Source: Nemertoderma westbladi (lineage: Eukaryota; Xenacoelomorpha; Nemertodermatida; Nemertodermatidae). From it: DNA of 34,831 nt. Location of the stretch: assembly GCA_032718475.1 (NCBI GenBank), contig JAUCBJ010006424.1:1-34831 (forward strand). The letters are read 5' to 3'. The position numbers and the translations under genes were made by a program. Under the pieces are notes generated by a model, which saw only the letters and a program-made list of their open reading frames with translations, was not told where the DNA came from and did no database searches. Below, piece after piece: positions 1-10,541 of this stretch (position 1 is its first letter; the number at the start of each line of letters is the position of its first letter).

Positions 1-398
1 GGGGGGGGGGGGAACAGGTGAGATGGTATGGGGGAGGCAGGGCGGTTGGTCTCTGACAAGAGTTTAATTTAAATGTGTCAGCGAACTGACACGACAACAC
101 TCTGGCTGATTATGCTGACTAATGTATTACGGGTAAATTTGCTTATAGATTACATCGTTTATTGTTTTGAGTTTTGGTTATAAAAGTCCGTCGGTGTAAT
201 CTGTTCCTTTCCCTCAAATCAGCCGTTAGTATTAACTGGTGGATAAAAGTTTTACAATCACGGGTTCTTAAATGGAAATAACCTGTGATTGGGGTATTAT
301 TTGCAGCGTATACGGAGCCTTTAGGCGCAACTTTATTACTCAGTTACAGTATTTACTTTATTTACTCAGTTATTTACTTTATTAAGTCCGATTTTCAG
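1..398. other. Non-coding left edge with poly-G and a dispersed repeat fragment
   Basis: The window opens in a run of 12 G. Around 155-220 there is a diverged copy of a dispersed repeat (TCGTTTATTGTTTTG, then a CTGTTCCTTTCCCTCAA block) that also occurs near 31814-31880. No start codon or exon can be supported before the acceptor-like TTTTCAG ending at 398. Confidence 0.5.
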
Positions 399-555
399 CA
401 TTTAGACGAGACGAATTCAGCTGAGATGAGCACTTCGATAAACGTGGGGGCTCTGAGTTCGGACAGCTCGGATCTCGAGCTGTTGCCTGGATACCGGCCA
501 TTCATAGAGGACCGTCTGGGGTTGACTCCACAGCGACAAACTCCTGCGAGTAACG
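399..555 (+). CDS. Isolated candidate exon, gene unknown
   Basis: An open stretch is bounded by a good acceptor (GATTTTCAG, ending at 398) and a consensus donor (AACG|GTAAGT, exon end 555). Read from CAT at 399 it is open for 52 codons plus one base. The peptide is polar and Ser/Asp-rich (SSDSSDLELLPGYRPF is part of it). Base composition is clearly more GC-rich than the flanks. An in-frame ATG at 426 could instead make this a first coding exon with a 44-codon start. I recognise no domain and find no partner exon on the + strand nearby; the next + strand gene (11908) is complete in one exon. The donor abuts the inverted-repeat element that follows. It could be a real exon of a gene running in from the left, or a chance ORF. 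Confidence 0.4.
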
Positions 556-1640
556 GTAAGTTACCTGGGTAACGCGGCAGCTCCAAACCAAAACCCAGTA
601 AGTACATTTTTTGACTTTTTGAGATAATCGCAGAAATAATTTTGGACTTTAAACAGCTAGTATTTGGTTGAAATTTAATTTGATGAGTTATAATTTTGTG
701 TACCTTTACAAATTGTACATATATTAGTGCCAAAACTTTTTTTTTAATTTATTCCTTACTTTTCATATAAATCGACTTACACGGTTTTGGTCTGGTAGAA
801 AAGAAAACAATTGTGATTTTTGATGCATCAATACCCAGTAACGTCATGATTGTCATTTCAAAACACAGTAACTAATTTGCCCACACCAAAACCCAGTAAA
901 CTAACATATTTAACTTTTCCAATCAGTTACCTTTTCCTTTCCAAAACCCAGTAACTGACAAGTCCCTTAGCCAAAACCAACGGGGAGCGAAAACAAAGAG
1001 GCAACATTCTAGAATATAATATTCTAGAACATTTAATTATTTGTCTACGTCTGTTGCGTTGCCGGAGTTACTGGGTTTTGGTTTGGCATAGTATCTGCAT
1101 TCGGGAAATCCCACGTCAAAACCCAGTATCTCAGACTGCTGGAAACCCAGTAACTCTGTTTAACTGTGTTTTGACGTGGTAAATCTGACATTGACAATAT
1201 ACATACTGGGTTTTGACTTGGACAATTTGTCTTTCGGAAATGATACTCGATTTTGTTCAGAAAATACCAGGTGAAAACCCAAAAGAATTTTGCTCAAAAC
1301 CCAGTAGTGCAGTTACTGGGTTTTGGCGTGGAATTTTGGGATTTTTGAACACATATACTGGGTTTTGATGGAGTAACTTTTTCAAAATAACACCAGAAAG
1401 GATAAACGAAACCCAGTAACTAGCATTACTGTGTTTCGACGTGGTAGTTGCTTTAAATTAGCTAATTAGTTAATTAATTAATTGATAATACTGCGAAATC
1501 GGTTAGTGCTATGGTTTCGAAACTGAGTCTGATGAGTTCTACGCCCCCAAATTACCCAAAAAATCGAAAAAAATCGATTTCGAAAAAAATTGACATACTG
1601 CGTTTTGGTTTGAAGCTGCCGAACGGGTCTCTTACCTGAA
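552..1640. mobile_element. Inverted-repeat element carrying an array of CAAAACCCAGTA motifs
   Basis: The ends are imperfect inverted repeats. The left end has GGCAGCTCCAAACCAAAAC followed by CCAGTA. The right end, reverse-complemented, has GGCAGCTTCAAACCAAAAC followed by GCAGTA. Between them the core AAACCCAGTA, or its reverse complement TACTGGGTTT, occurs at least a dozen times with small changes, about half in each orientation, often followed by GTCAAAAC or preceded by GACGTGG-type sequence. A central palindrome lies at about 1298-1327. No long ORF is present, so this is a non-autonomous foldback-like element or a motif cluster. The family is not recognised. Confidence 0.55.
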
Positions 1641-3368
1641 TCTATGGGAAAATTTCTTGACGTTCTACCAAAAAAGGCGACAAATTCGCTAAATATTGAT
1701 CCCTATAGTCTCCCAATTACAGTTCAGTTTACCACTCCACTACGACAATGTTATCAAGAAATATGATACTGGTTTTATATAATATATTATACTGACTAAC
1801 AACACAACAGACAGAGTAAGAATGGCATGGAAATTTAAGGCACACATTTACCGCCCACCAATAAATCCTAACAAATAATATAAATACAAAACTGATATGT
1901 CGTACCTAAGCATATCCAAATACCGTATGAAAATGCAAAACTAAAGCTGCTTTTACTTAAAATTACATTAAAAAATAATCTACAGTACATTCTACATACA
2001 CACGTGTACACATTGTATAAATGGATATTCATATTGTAGTAACTCAAAATATTTTATTTTGTAACAAACTACATTGGGATGGAAGACTATGTTGTCAATG
2101 TCTTCCTTGGTTTTGGTTGAATAATTTTTTATACGCATTTATGTGTTTACAAATATTATTATTACAAAATATCTATGACATACTTAGTAAGAATTTTACT
2201 TTATGATAATTAATTAATGCAATTTATGAGGTATACATATACATACACTTGTATGGTTGGGATTTGGTTCTGGTTGCAGTGTGCGGTGTGGTGCATAAAA
2301 AAACATTCAGAATATTATATTTTATTTTCTTTTTAATTACCCATATCACAGGTAACGGATCAATTCTGTCATATGAAACATTTCAAAAATGAGTGATGAT
2401 ATTATACTAATAGTCACCATTCATATGTGGCAGTAACTTATTGTAAATAGGCGGTGGGTTTCTACTGAAATACAAAAGTTTCTACAAAAACAATGCTTGC
2501 TTGTGTAGTACATTCCTACTACAGGGTTGTGTTCCAGTATTTAGATAATAAACACGGTAACCCATCGGTAACACATCGGTAACACATCGGTAACCCATCG
2601 GTAACACATCGGTAACACATCGGTAACACATCTATTAACTTGTAGTCATTTGGTATATAGTTTATGTCTTACCAAATACTATCTCAGACAGACTGTTACA
2701 TGGATGCAAAATGGGAAAAATTTGTAAATTAGAGCGACGCCCAAGGACCAGTGCCAGCTCACTACGCTGGCTAGCCCCACAATAATGTCAATAAATGTCG
2801 ACACTTGTTGGCGACATATTGTTGGCAATTATGGTTAGATGTTCGTTCATTTAAAACTAACCTATAGGCATATTTAATCTAACTATGAAGGCAACGTTGA
2901 TAAAATAACCACATCCACTACTGCACAGTGCACACACAGAATATTAATTCAAGTGTAGAAAATAAGGGCCCCATATTATGTGTTGTTTCACTTGTAGTGA
3001 GTATAGGGGTTGTTGGGTGGTAGTCTTCGAAGCTACAATTTAAGTACACTGAGACACAATGAATTGGCAAATTAAACAATCACCACAAAAATTATTCGCG
3101 TTTACGCTCTTACATACAACCAAAATATTGTTATTGTTTTATCTTGGCTGTTATTTACGAAGAAATGAAAAATATTAATTAAATTTCTTGCTGTGGTAAA
3201 CTCATACCGCAACTACAATATGATTTTTGGCGGGTGTATAATTCGTGCCAAGTATACATTTGCGATATGAATGAATTGATAATGATGTATTTAACAATTT
3301 AGGTACTCTTTAAATTAATTATTATCACTGTTGTTACCATAGTAAAGTGTAATTCCCTACTGTACTAG
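1641..3368. other. AT-rich intergenic region, no gene seen
   Basis: No supported exon. The short ORF at 2021-2206 is AT-rich with no domain and no splice context. The only clear structure is the 11-bp tandem repeat at 2555-2631. The right part should include the 3' UTR of the minus-strand DCLK gene, but I could not fix a polyadenylation site. Confidence 0.5.
2555..2631. repeat. 11-bp tandem repeat, about 7 copies
   Basis: CGGTAACACAT is repeated head to tail with an exact 11-bp period (units start at 2555, 2566, 2577, 2588, 2599, 2610 and 2621). Some units read CGGTAACCCAT. This is a simple minisatellite with no coding role. Confidence 0.9.
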
Positions 3369-5726
3369 CTAGATATCAATAAGATTGGTTGAACCGAGGT
3401 CGTCTGCCCGGCTTGATAACCCTAGGAAGTATTCTCGATCGAGTCCAGTTTTCGATATCACGTTCCCTCCACTGCTACCCGTTGTCAGTATGTCCTGGTG
3501 AAAGTTTTTGGCTAGGTTTTCTCTTACATTCGGATTGATATCTTCGCTGTTATCGAAGAGATCTTCGTTGGCCAACCATTCGTGCGAGAGTGTCTCCAAC
3601 GCTGTGTACCTGTTAGCTACATCCCTGTCCAACATGTGCTCAATGACATCAGTGGCTGCGTTTGATACTTTGTTGAAGTATTCCTTCGGGTAAACTATCT
3701 CGTCATATACTATTTTATGAAAGAGATCTTGTAGATCGCTAGATTCGCTTTGGAAAGGCGGTAATCCACACAGGAGAATGTAGGCGATAACTCCAGCACT
3801 CCACACATCGATCTTTAGACCATAACCCGTCTCCGTTAGCACTTCAGGAGCCACATAGGTAGGGCTACCACAAACTGTGTAAATCGGTCTATCAACTTTC
3901 ATTGCCAAGCTAAAATCCCCAAGTTTCAGGGCTTTCGATCCATCTTGAAAGCAGCAAACTAAAAGATTTTCTGGTTTGACATCTCTGTGGACAATATTCA
4001 TCTCATGGAGGTAACAGAGGGCACTGCACAAGTTGTATATCATACTGCTCGCATCTCTTTCGGTATAGACCATGTTCAATTGGATTGCCTCAAATAGATT
4101 TCCACTATTAACTAACTCCATGACCATGTACATTTCATTTTGGCCATCCCATTCTTCCACAAGTAGAACAATATTGGGATGCCGAATATTTTTGAGAATT
4201 GTAATTTCACTCAACATCAGCAAATCGTCGTTGCATTTCGCTTTATCAATTATTTTCATTGCGAACTCATTCCCTGTTTCTCTCTCCACACACCGGTTAA
4301 CAACAGCAATCTTACCTTCACCTATCTTTTCGCAAATTTCATATTTATCAAGCATAATGTTATCTATTTCGGGAAGACTTCCATCGCCACCACCAGTTGG
4401 TTCTTCTTCCGCTGCGGGTAAAGGCGGTATTTCTGGCGGATTTTCCGGGGCGAGATTTATGTGAACCACGGCGTGAACATTGAGTTTTAGCGAACTTACA
4501 AACTGCTCGTTTTCGTCTGCCATTGGTTTGTCCAGAAGTGGTTGGTGGTTATATGGAGCCATTTCCATTAAATTGTCAACAGAGCGACCATGGTCTGTTG
4601 TGTCGCCCATAACATTTGCGTTGGGATCGTTGTTGATCTGACTTAGATCGGGTGTGCTTTTGAAGTCGCCTTTAACTCCGTGGCTGTGGTAGCATCTGTG
4701 CGGCACAATATGGCCCTCCCAGTTGAGCCCACCTGGGTACCGTCGGGTGCTGGACGACCGCATCGCTTTCCTGCCGCTCCGAGGAACTGGTGTTCCTGTG
4801 AACGGCTCCACCGAACTTTCCGTAACACGTTGACGCAACTGTTCCAGATGTTGGGATTCACTGGCGTCCAGTTTGAAATCTTCTTTTCCATGTTTTTCGC
4901 TACCAAAGGCGAAGAAAGCGTCTTCGGCGCTGTAGAAGTCTTGGAGACTGACGACCGGCTGACCCGTTGTCGTGTAAACCCGACGCACCTGACCAGAGGT
5001 GAGTTTCAGCACATCCGTCATGTCGTCTACGACGTGCTCGAAACTAGGCGCCGTGCGTTTGTTCAGCAGCATCCGTACCATCCGTCTGGGTCTCCGGCCG
5101 CCTCGGATCACCGTGATTAACTTGGGCCAGACCTCGTGGTGGTAGTGTATCTCCGTCTCACAACCGTTGCATGCCATTGAACTCGCGCTCTTCCGCATGC
5201 CGTTAGACTCCACGCTGCTCCCGCTCTTCCTCACTTGTTGCGCACGTCCTTGCGATGGGACCAATGAGATCTCTCCATTCGGCGTCGTATTGCCAATGTA
5301 ATCCATTTTCTTAAAGGGCTCGTTAGATGTAACAACATAGACCCCTCTATCTTCCAGCTCGTCCACATTCAGTATAGGAACCCCGTCGATGGTGTAGACC
5401 CGTCTGGCCCCCGCAGGTAGCCGACCTTCAGCTGAAAGCGTTCTAGTCAGGTCACTCAATAGGTTCTCGAAACTGCGACATCTCATGTTCGATATGGCCA
5501 TCGGCACTCCCTTGTGGTAGCGGTCCCCATTCGGAAAGAATGTGACTCGTTTAGCGCGGTGTAAGGTGTCTGTATACAGACGCGAATTGGTGCTATACAC
5601 AGTCGACGTCACAGTGCTTGTGCGATATGATTGGTTATTATTCCTGGGACTCCCGCCTCCATTGAGGCGGCTTTTATGTTCGCTGTTAGTTCTCGGTGAT
5701 CGTTTCTTGTCAACTACAACGGGCAT
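3369..5726 (-). CDS. DCLK: Doublecortin-like kinase, copy A, with a DFS activation-loop motif
   Basis: 785 aa in one uninterrupted frame. Two doublecortin (DCX) domains lie at about residues 58-145 (KRVTFFPNGDRYHKG) and 200-287 (PKLITVIRGGRRPRRMVR). A Ser/Pro-rich linker follows, then a CaMK-group Ser/Thr kinase domain at about 462-718. Visible kinase elements are the glycine loop GEGKIAVV (469-476), the ATP lysine in AMKIID (K491), HRDVKPEN (580-587) and YVAPEVL (624-630). DCX repeats bind the microtubule lattice and DCLKs phosphorylate cytoskeletal and signalling targets; that is family knowledge. The usual DFG is DFS here (D604-F605-S606, codon AGC at 3911-3909), and the glycine loop has Ile where copy B has Phe. 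The start is the first ATG and domain order matches the family. It is intronless, unlike most animal DCLK genes. A second copy lies at 18296-20506. The change could reduce or alter catalysis, but the other catalytic residues are present. Confidence 0.93.
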   Translation of the reverse strand: MPVVVDKKRSPRTNSEHKSRLNGGGSPRNNNQSYRTSTVTSTVYSTNSRLYTDTLHRAKRVTFFPNGDRYHKGVPMAISNMRCRSFENLLSDLTRTLSAEGRLPAGARRVYTIDGVPILNVDELEDRGVYVVTSNEPFKKMDYIGNTTPNGEISLVPSQGRAQQVRKSGSSVESNGMRKSASSMACNGCETEIHYHHEVWPKLITVIRGGRRPRRMVRMLLNKRTAPSFEHVVDDMTDVLKLTSGQVRRVYTTTGQPVVSLQDFYSAEDAFFAFGSEKHGKEDFKLDASESQHLEQLRQRVTESSVEPFTGTPVPRSGRKAMRSSSTRRYPGGLNWEGHIVPHRCYHSHGVKGDFKSTPDLSQINNDPNANVMGDTTDHGRSVDNLMEMAPYNHQPLLDKPMADENEQFVSSLKLNVHAVVHINLAPENPPEIPPLPAAEEEPTGGGDGSLPEIDNIMLDKYEICEKIGEGKIAVVNRCVERETGNEFAMKIIDKAKCNDDLLMLSEITILKNIRHPNIVLLVEEWDGQNEMYMVMELVNSGNLFEAIQLNMVYTERDASSMIYNLCSALCYLHEMNIVHRDVKPENLLVCCFQDGSKALKLGDFSLAMKVDRPIYTVCGSPTYVAPEVLTETGYGLKIDVWSAGVIAYILLCGLPPFQSESSDLQDLFHKIVYDEIVYPKEYFNKVSNAATDVIEHMLDRDVANRYTALETLSHEWLANEDLFDNSEDINPNVRENLAKNFHQDILTTGSSGGNVISKTGLDREYFLGLSSRADDLGSTNLIDI

Positions 5727-6747
5727 GTTTTTAATACAATTTATTTTTCTAGGTCAATTATTATTACATCAATAATAAAATATCAAATTCTCTCCCCACA
5801 AATGTTTTTGATATAACAAGAATAATTGAGCTCACAACTCGTAGAAACATACCGGTTTCTGCATAAAATGAAATGTTTGTGTTCGGAAAAATAATTACTA
5901 TTTACAACAAATGAATAAAATGTTCTTTCAGTAATACTTAATGTATCCGTAATAAAAGAAAAATGCAATTCACTTTTGTCCAATGTAAATGCGGGGGTGT
6001 TTGTGGGTAATCTTGGTAAGTAAAAAGCCAATATATACTGTAATGTTAGGAATGCATACTTGTAATAGCTAATAGCTTAGAAATGTATAACACCCACAGG
6101 CAGCCAGTCTCTGACTAATATAAGCTGCATCCCATATTGTTCCAGTTGCTATTGTGCCATCTGCTTCCACTGGGACTAGCGCTCGCGGGATGCAGTGAAA
6201 TCCTTGATGGATGGATGGGGTTGCCATGACACCACCACTCAGTTAAATATAGAGATGGGGAGAATGTCTTATACGCTGGAATAGTGCGTTGCATCTGTTG
6301 TTCTACGGGTCATTACCGGGTTCGAACCAGGAAACTTATTATTTTACTGGTATTAAAGAGTACCTCATATTAATTCACTATGGAATAGTAACTTTGCATG
6401 TTGTGCATGTGGTTCTTCCTAATGGGAATGTAATAAATAATAATGGTATGTCAAGGACAATACTCGAGTTGTGGTGTAATTGTTGTCCTGATGTGTTGAT
6501 TAGCCGTCAGAAAAAGAAAGAAGGCGATACCATAAACAGCGGTTTGTTGGGGATTATTCGCCTACTTACTGGGATTACTTGGATTCGTGATTGGCTTCAC
6601 ATCGTACTGATTATAATTAGGTTGTTGTCTATAACATATTATGTTCAACGGTGGGGATTCCCCTTGTGTTGTCTCTAAAATAATATAATATTAATATTTG
6701 CTTCCGATCGATTTCGAGATCTTAACTCCTTCCTAACATGAATTAAT
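5727..6747. other. Intergenic region, 5' side of DCLK copy A
   Basis: This should include the promoter and 5' UTR of the minus-strand DCLK gene, but no TATA box or initiator can be assigned with confidence. A tRNA-like stretch sits at 6275-6335. The 129-codon open frame at 6289-6678 has no recognisable domain and overlaps that stretch, so I do not call it a gene. Confidence 0.45.
6275..6335 (+). repeat. Possible tRNA-derived SINE head (A-box and B-box like)
   Basis: CTGGAATAGTGCG (about 6278-6290) resembles a pol III A box. GGGTTCGAACC, about 30 nt further on (6318-6328), is a near-consensus B box. The spacing suits a tRNA gene or tRNA-derived SINE, but the flanks do not give a convincing acceptor stem, so it is not called a functional tRNA. 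No second copy was found in this window. Confidence 0.35.
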
Positions 6748-6749
6748 TA

Positions 6750-7160
6750 CATATTGACCCCTTAGAACCGCGACCAGCCATGTCTACATATTGACCCCTT
6801 AGAACCGCGACCAGCCATGTCTACATATTGACCCCTTAGAACCGTGACCAGCCATGTCTACATATTGACCCCTTAGAACCGTGACCAGCCATGTCTACAT
6901 ATTGACCCCTTAGAACCGCGACCAGCCATGTCTACATATTGACCCCTTAGAACCGTGACCAGCCATGTCTACATATTGACCCCTTAGAACCGTGACCAGC
7001 CATGTCTACATATTGACCCCTTAGAACCGTGACCAGCCATGTCTACATATTGACCCCTTAGAACCGCGACCAGCCATGTCTACATATTGACCCCTTAGAA
7101 CCGTGACCAGCCATGTCTACATATTGACCCCTTAGAACCGTGACCAGCCATGTCTACATT
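6750..7160. repeat. 37-bp tandem array, about 11 copies
   Basis: A 37-bp unit containing TACATATTGACCCCTTAGAA and then GACCAGCCATGTC repeats head to tail without spacers. Units differ mainly at one position (CCGCGACC versus CCGTGACC), which points to recent amplification or homogenisation. Each unit carries CCATGTC. Related isolated CCATGTC words continue to about 7370. Confidence 0.92.
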
Positions 7161-7629
7161 TTTGTCAAAATTGAGTTATTGGTATCGTTGGAATGCTGAA
7201 CAAAAGTACTATCCATGAAAAAGGTCTCAAGTCCATATCTATGCATTCAACTTGCAGATCTGGCAAGTCGGTAATAACCTAATATCCATGTCCAAACCAT
7301 GAATTTCGGATAAATGAGCCATGTCTGTCCAATGCTTTTACAATAATGAGCCATGTCCATGTACGTGGCTCATTTTGTCACTTTTATTTTACAAATATTT
7401 GGGATTTCAATTATGTAAAAATGACCAATGTCCAAAAAATTTGGTAATAGTTTTGGAAAGTTGGCTAGTTTTCAAAATTTGCAATACATATTCCAAACTT
7501 TTTGATATCACACCGTTTAGTAGTGGTTGGGCAATGAATTTCCATTGAAATAACTTTGTTATAATGATGTGTCGATTTATACGGCCACTTCAAAAACTTT
7601 AAACGTATTTTTCTCGGAATTACAAAATG

Positions 7630-7665
7630 TGGACATGGCTGGTTATGATTCTAAGTGGTCGCTTC
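7630..7665. repeat. Inverted single copy of the 37-bp array unit
   Basis: The reverse complement of this stretch reads GACCACTTAGAATCATAACC followed by AGCCATGTCCACATTTTG. That closely matches the last array unit and its exit sequence (GACCAGCCATGTCTACATTTTT at about 7141-7163). The array therefore sits in one arm of a foldback structure about 0.9 kb long. Confidence 0.65.
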
Positions 7666-7670
7666 TTGGG

Positions 7671-9180
7671 AAATAAAAATAATAATATAAATAGTAAAAA
7701 GTAATTAAATCTGAAAAGCATAAAAGTATAATATTTTCGGTGGAATTAATGAAATTCTATAATATGAATTATGAATTGCTATTTTGTAAGGCAATACACG
7801 AGTGGGATGGGGGGGGGGGGAGATTCGCGTGTACGAATCGAGATGAGCTTTTCGTAGCAGTGAAATTAGTTGACCTGGACACTCCCCCTAGCTGCCGGTA
7901 GAGGAACTATATAAATCTGTTTGTGTGTAGAATTTATAAACATTTGATATACTACATGTGTTGTGTACCAAGTTTGGTTCCATTTCATCAAAGATTGACC
8001 GACTTAATAGCGTTCAAACACATTCCGACCATGACGACAAACAGTCCCATAATTAAACCGCTACAAAAAGGCTCACCTACACCCCCCCCCCCCCCCCCCC
8101 CCTCCTATATTTTGGGCCAACTCGGTACAAACACGACGATTGAGACTGAGAAGTCGGCAAAACATGGTCGGGTTGAGGGAATTCGGGAAATTTTTGGAAC
8201 AGCGAATAATTAAATTTATATTCCCGAAGGATTACAATAAACAAAATAGTATGTAACAGTATCGCTGTTGATATGAAAATTCGATTGTGGACTGTAGTAA
8301 CAGATAATTTATTAAGTTGTGTAACATACTGTTTGAACAAAACAAAAAACCAGACCAGATTTGTTATAACAGAGGCCTGTTGCTGTATGCTTAGAGGTGC
8401 TCACTAAATGAGCTCATTGTGTAGTTTTCTTGACCGTGTACGCGTTACGTGTAGTGTAGAATGCTGATTTTATATCAACACACAAATTTGAGTGAGAATT
8501 TGAGTGCGTGACACTAACTCTACCACTCGCCTTTTAAGCGTGATCTTTTTAATGTATTGTTTGTGAATGTTTATAATTTGTAAACATTATCGGTGCAAGT
8601 GCTAATAAGCCGACTGACTGTTGAATATCATATTAACAAAAATTTCTAACATAAACATAATCCGTGCCGCTGATGACTGACCTTTCAACCTCAATCACAA
8701 TTTCCAATCGCTATGCTCTATTTTTTTAATTGATGTAAATACATTTTTGCTCAACACCGTTAGTATTAACAGCGAGTTGTTAACAACCTTAGAGGACATT
8801 ACAGCATTGTATTGGCCTGTACAATTAGCATTGTAGTGGGTGTTGTAATGTCCCATGTTTATGTAGTAACCAATGACGGCGAACTGTAAAGTAACGGCGT
8901 CAATGGTTAACACGTAAACAATAGGTGGAAATTTGCCTGACAGCCAGATAGGCCTACTGCATTAACTACCGGTAGGCGGGGTATAGCTATTAATAACCAG
9001 TAGCTATATTATTATCATGGCTCCAAACGCCACCATAAATATAAGCTGACTTATTTATAACATAATTTATGTCATTTTTACATTTATTTATACAGAAACT
9101 AATATAATTTGTGCAGTTTCTATCACTTATAATGTATATGTACAATCATTTCGTAATGTTACAATTTGGGAATAAAACTA
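7671..9180. other. AT-rich intergenic region, no gene seen
   Basis: Contains a poly-G run at 7809-7820, a poly-C run of 21 at 8082-8102, and a weak inverted repeat at about 8792-8853 (GGACATTACA against TGTAATGTCC). The short ORFs here are created by the homopolymers or lack any domain. No exon can be supported. Confidence 0.5.
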
Positions 9181-9183
9181 CAT

Positions 9184-9320
9184 ACATACTTGTTGCAAAG
9201 TACTTTACAGTGTTCTGATCTTCGTGGCTTTATTTTCTCCCACTCACTAACGTTCGTTCGTGTAACAAAGCCACTCAGATCATCACACTGTAAAGTGGTA
9301 CTTTACACACAAGTATGTAA
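9184..9320. mobile_element. Short inverted-repeat (MITE-like) hairpin element
   Basis: The left arm TACATACTTGTTGCAAAGTA continues through CTTTACAGTG, GATCTTCGTGGCTTT. The right arm, reverse-complemented, reads TTACATACTTGTGTGTAAAG, ACTTTACAGTG, GATCTGAGTGGCTTT. Arms of about 48 bp flank a loop of about 40 bp. There is no ORF. This is typical of a small non-autonomous DNA element. Confidence 0.65.
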
Positions 9321-9949
9321 ATAGTTATTACATAATATTGCAATTCGAACAATTTTGCTGCTCGCGGCATTCGCATATCTCTACTTATAGCAGAATACAG
9401 TAAAAGCATACATGCTTTAATTAAATAGACAAAGATTTTGTTGCAAAAATTATTGATTAAATATAATTATATTCTTCTAAAAAATGGGTAACTCATCGCA
9501 CATCACATTTCCTTTGGCGCCACATTAGAATCTGATTTGAGTGCAGATACTGTAAGCTGTGCACGATATAATAGGCCTACACCTATTCAGTCATCTTGGT
9601 ATGTATTACATATCATTGCCTTTGGGTGCATGTAAAGAGCGGACTGCGGACTGGCGGACTACGGACTGGGGATTGCCAAAATCCGCGCGGTCAATTTGAA
9701 TTATCGACTTCCAAACTAAGAATCCGCTCTTTGTTGTCTGGACAAATGGCGGACTGAAGCCGGTAAATTGTAACCTGATTGGCTCAATCATGTACATAGG
9801 CTGAAGCTGAAAGGGAACTTAAAGAATGAATCATTCCATTTGGCTTTTAAATGTTTACCATTGTGCAACACTGTAATACAGGAAATAATTATCCTATACA
9901 GTAATTACGTGGACTGTTGATTAAGGGCCTACTATATTACCAATCAATA

Positions 9950-9967
9950 TTATATATATATATATAT
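9950..9967. repeat. AT dinucleotide microsatellite
   Basis: A short run of alternating T and A inside the 1.7 kb foldback element. Confidence 0.8.
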
Positions 9968-10265
9968 TAGACCATTACACAAATTAAAATTACAAATACA
10001 AATACCCACCTACTATATAATCAACATTCTACGGATTTTCAGATTATTTATTTCAATAAATATTTTTATATACTTCCTGCCTTTAGAGTTTATGTCACAG
10101 TTGTCTGTTCGCAAATATAAAAGAGCGAATATTCGGACATTCGGACATCGGATTTTTTTGACAGCCTTAAAATGAAAAACACGAACACCTGATCGGCTAG
10201 TGCTTTTTTTAATGCTTTTTTAGTGTGGGCTGTGATATCCTACATATCTGACATACGATTAACTG

Positions 10266-10541
10266 GGCCCATGTGAAGTATACCAGACTTTCCGCCGTTA
10301 TATTTCACTTTGCAGTTACCCCCATGTGAAGAATACCAGGTTTTCACCAAAAACACAGGTTACAGAAGGGCTGAATCTAACCAAAACAATAAACGAATTA
10401 GTATATGTACAGGTTATAAGACAGAAATAAGCGCTATAAAACACTTAATAAAGATAAATTTAAAAAAATAAAAAATCTTCATATATAAAATTCCAATAAA
10501 AAGTCGACCGAAAAGTGAAATCCTGGTATTCTTCACATGGG
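10266..10541. mobile_element. 276-bp inverted-repeat element nested in the larger foldback element
   Basis: The ends are GGCCCATGTGAAGTATACCA at the left and, reverse-complemented, CCCATGTGAAGAATACCAGG at the right. A second inward copy of the terminal motif starts near 10321. The element is bounded by a perfect 10-bp direct repeat CGATTAACTG (10256-10265 and 10542-10551). It contains a 20-bp word CTAACCAAAACAATAAACGA that also occurs at 30311-30330 and, inverted, at 31814-31833. There is no coding capacity. Confidence 0.7.

Noticed and set aside
3937-4031. Assembly duplication explaining the DCLK identity
   Set aside because: The identity is limited to patches with divergent sequence on both sides, including single differences at their edges, which fits gene conversion better than a misassembly.
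6289-6678. 129-codon ORF
   Set aside because: It starts inside a tRNA-like sequence, has no domain, and its composition matches non-coding DNA.
6750-7160. CRISPR-like array
   Set aside because: The 37-bp units are contiguous, with no unique spacers, and the genome is eukaryotic. It is a simple tandem satellite.
8077-8340. ORF ending in poly-Gly
   Set aside because: The glycine tail comes from the poly-C homopolymer and the rest shows no domain.
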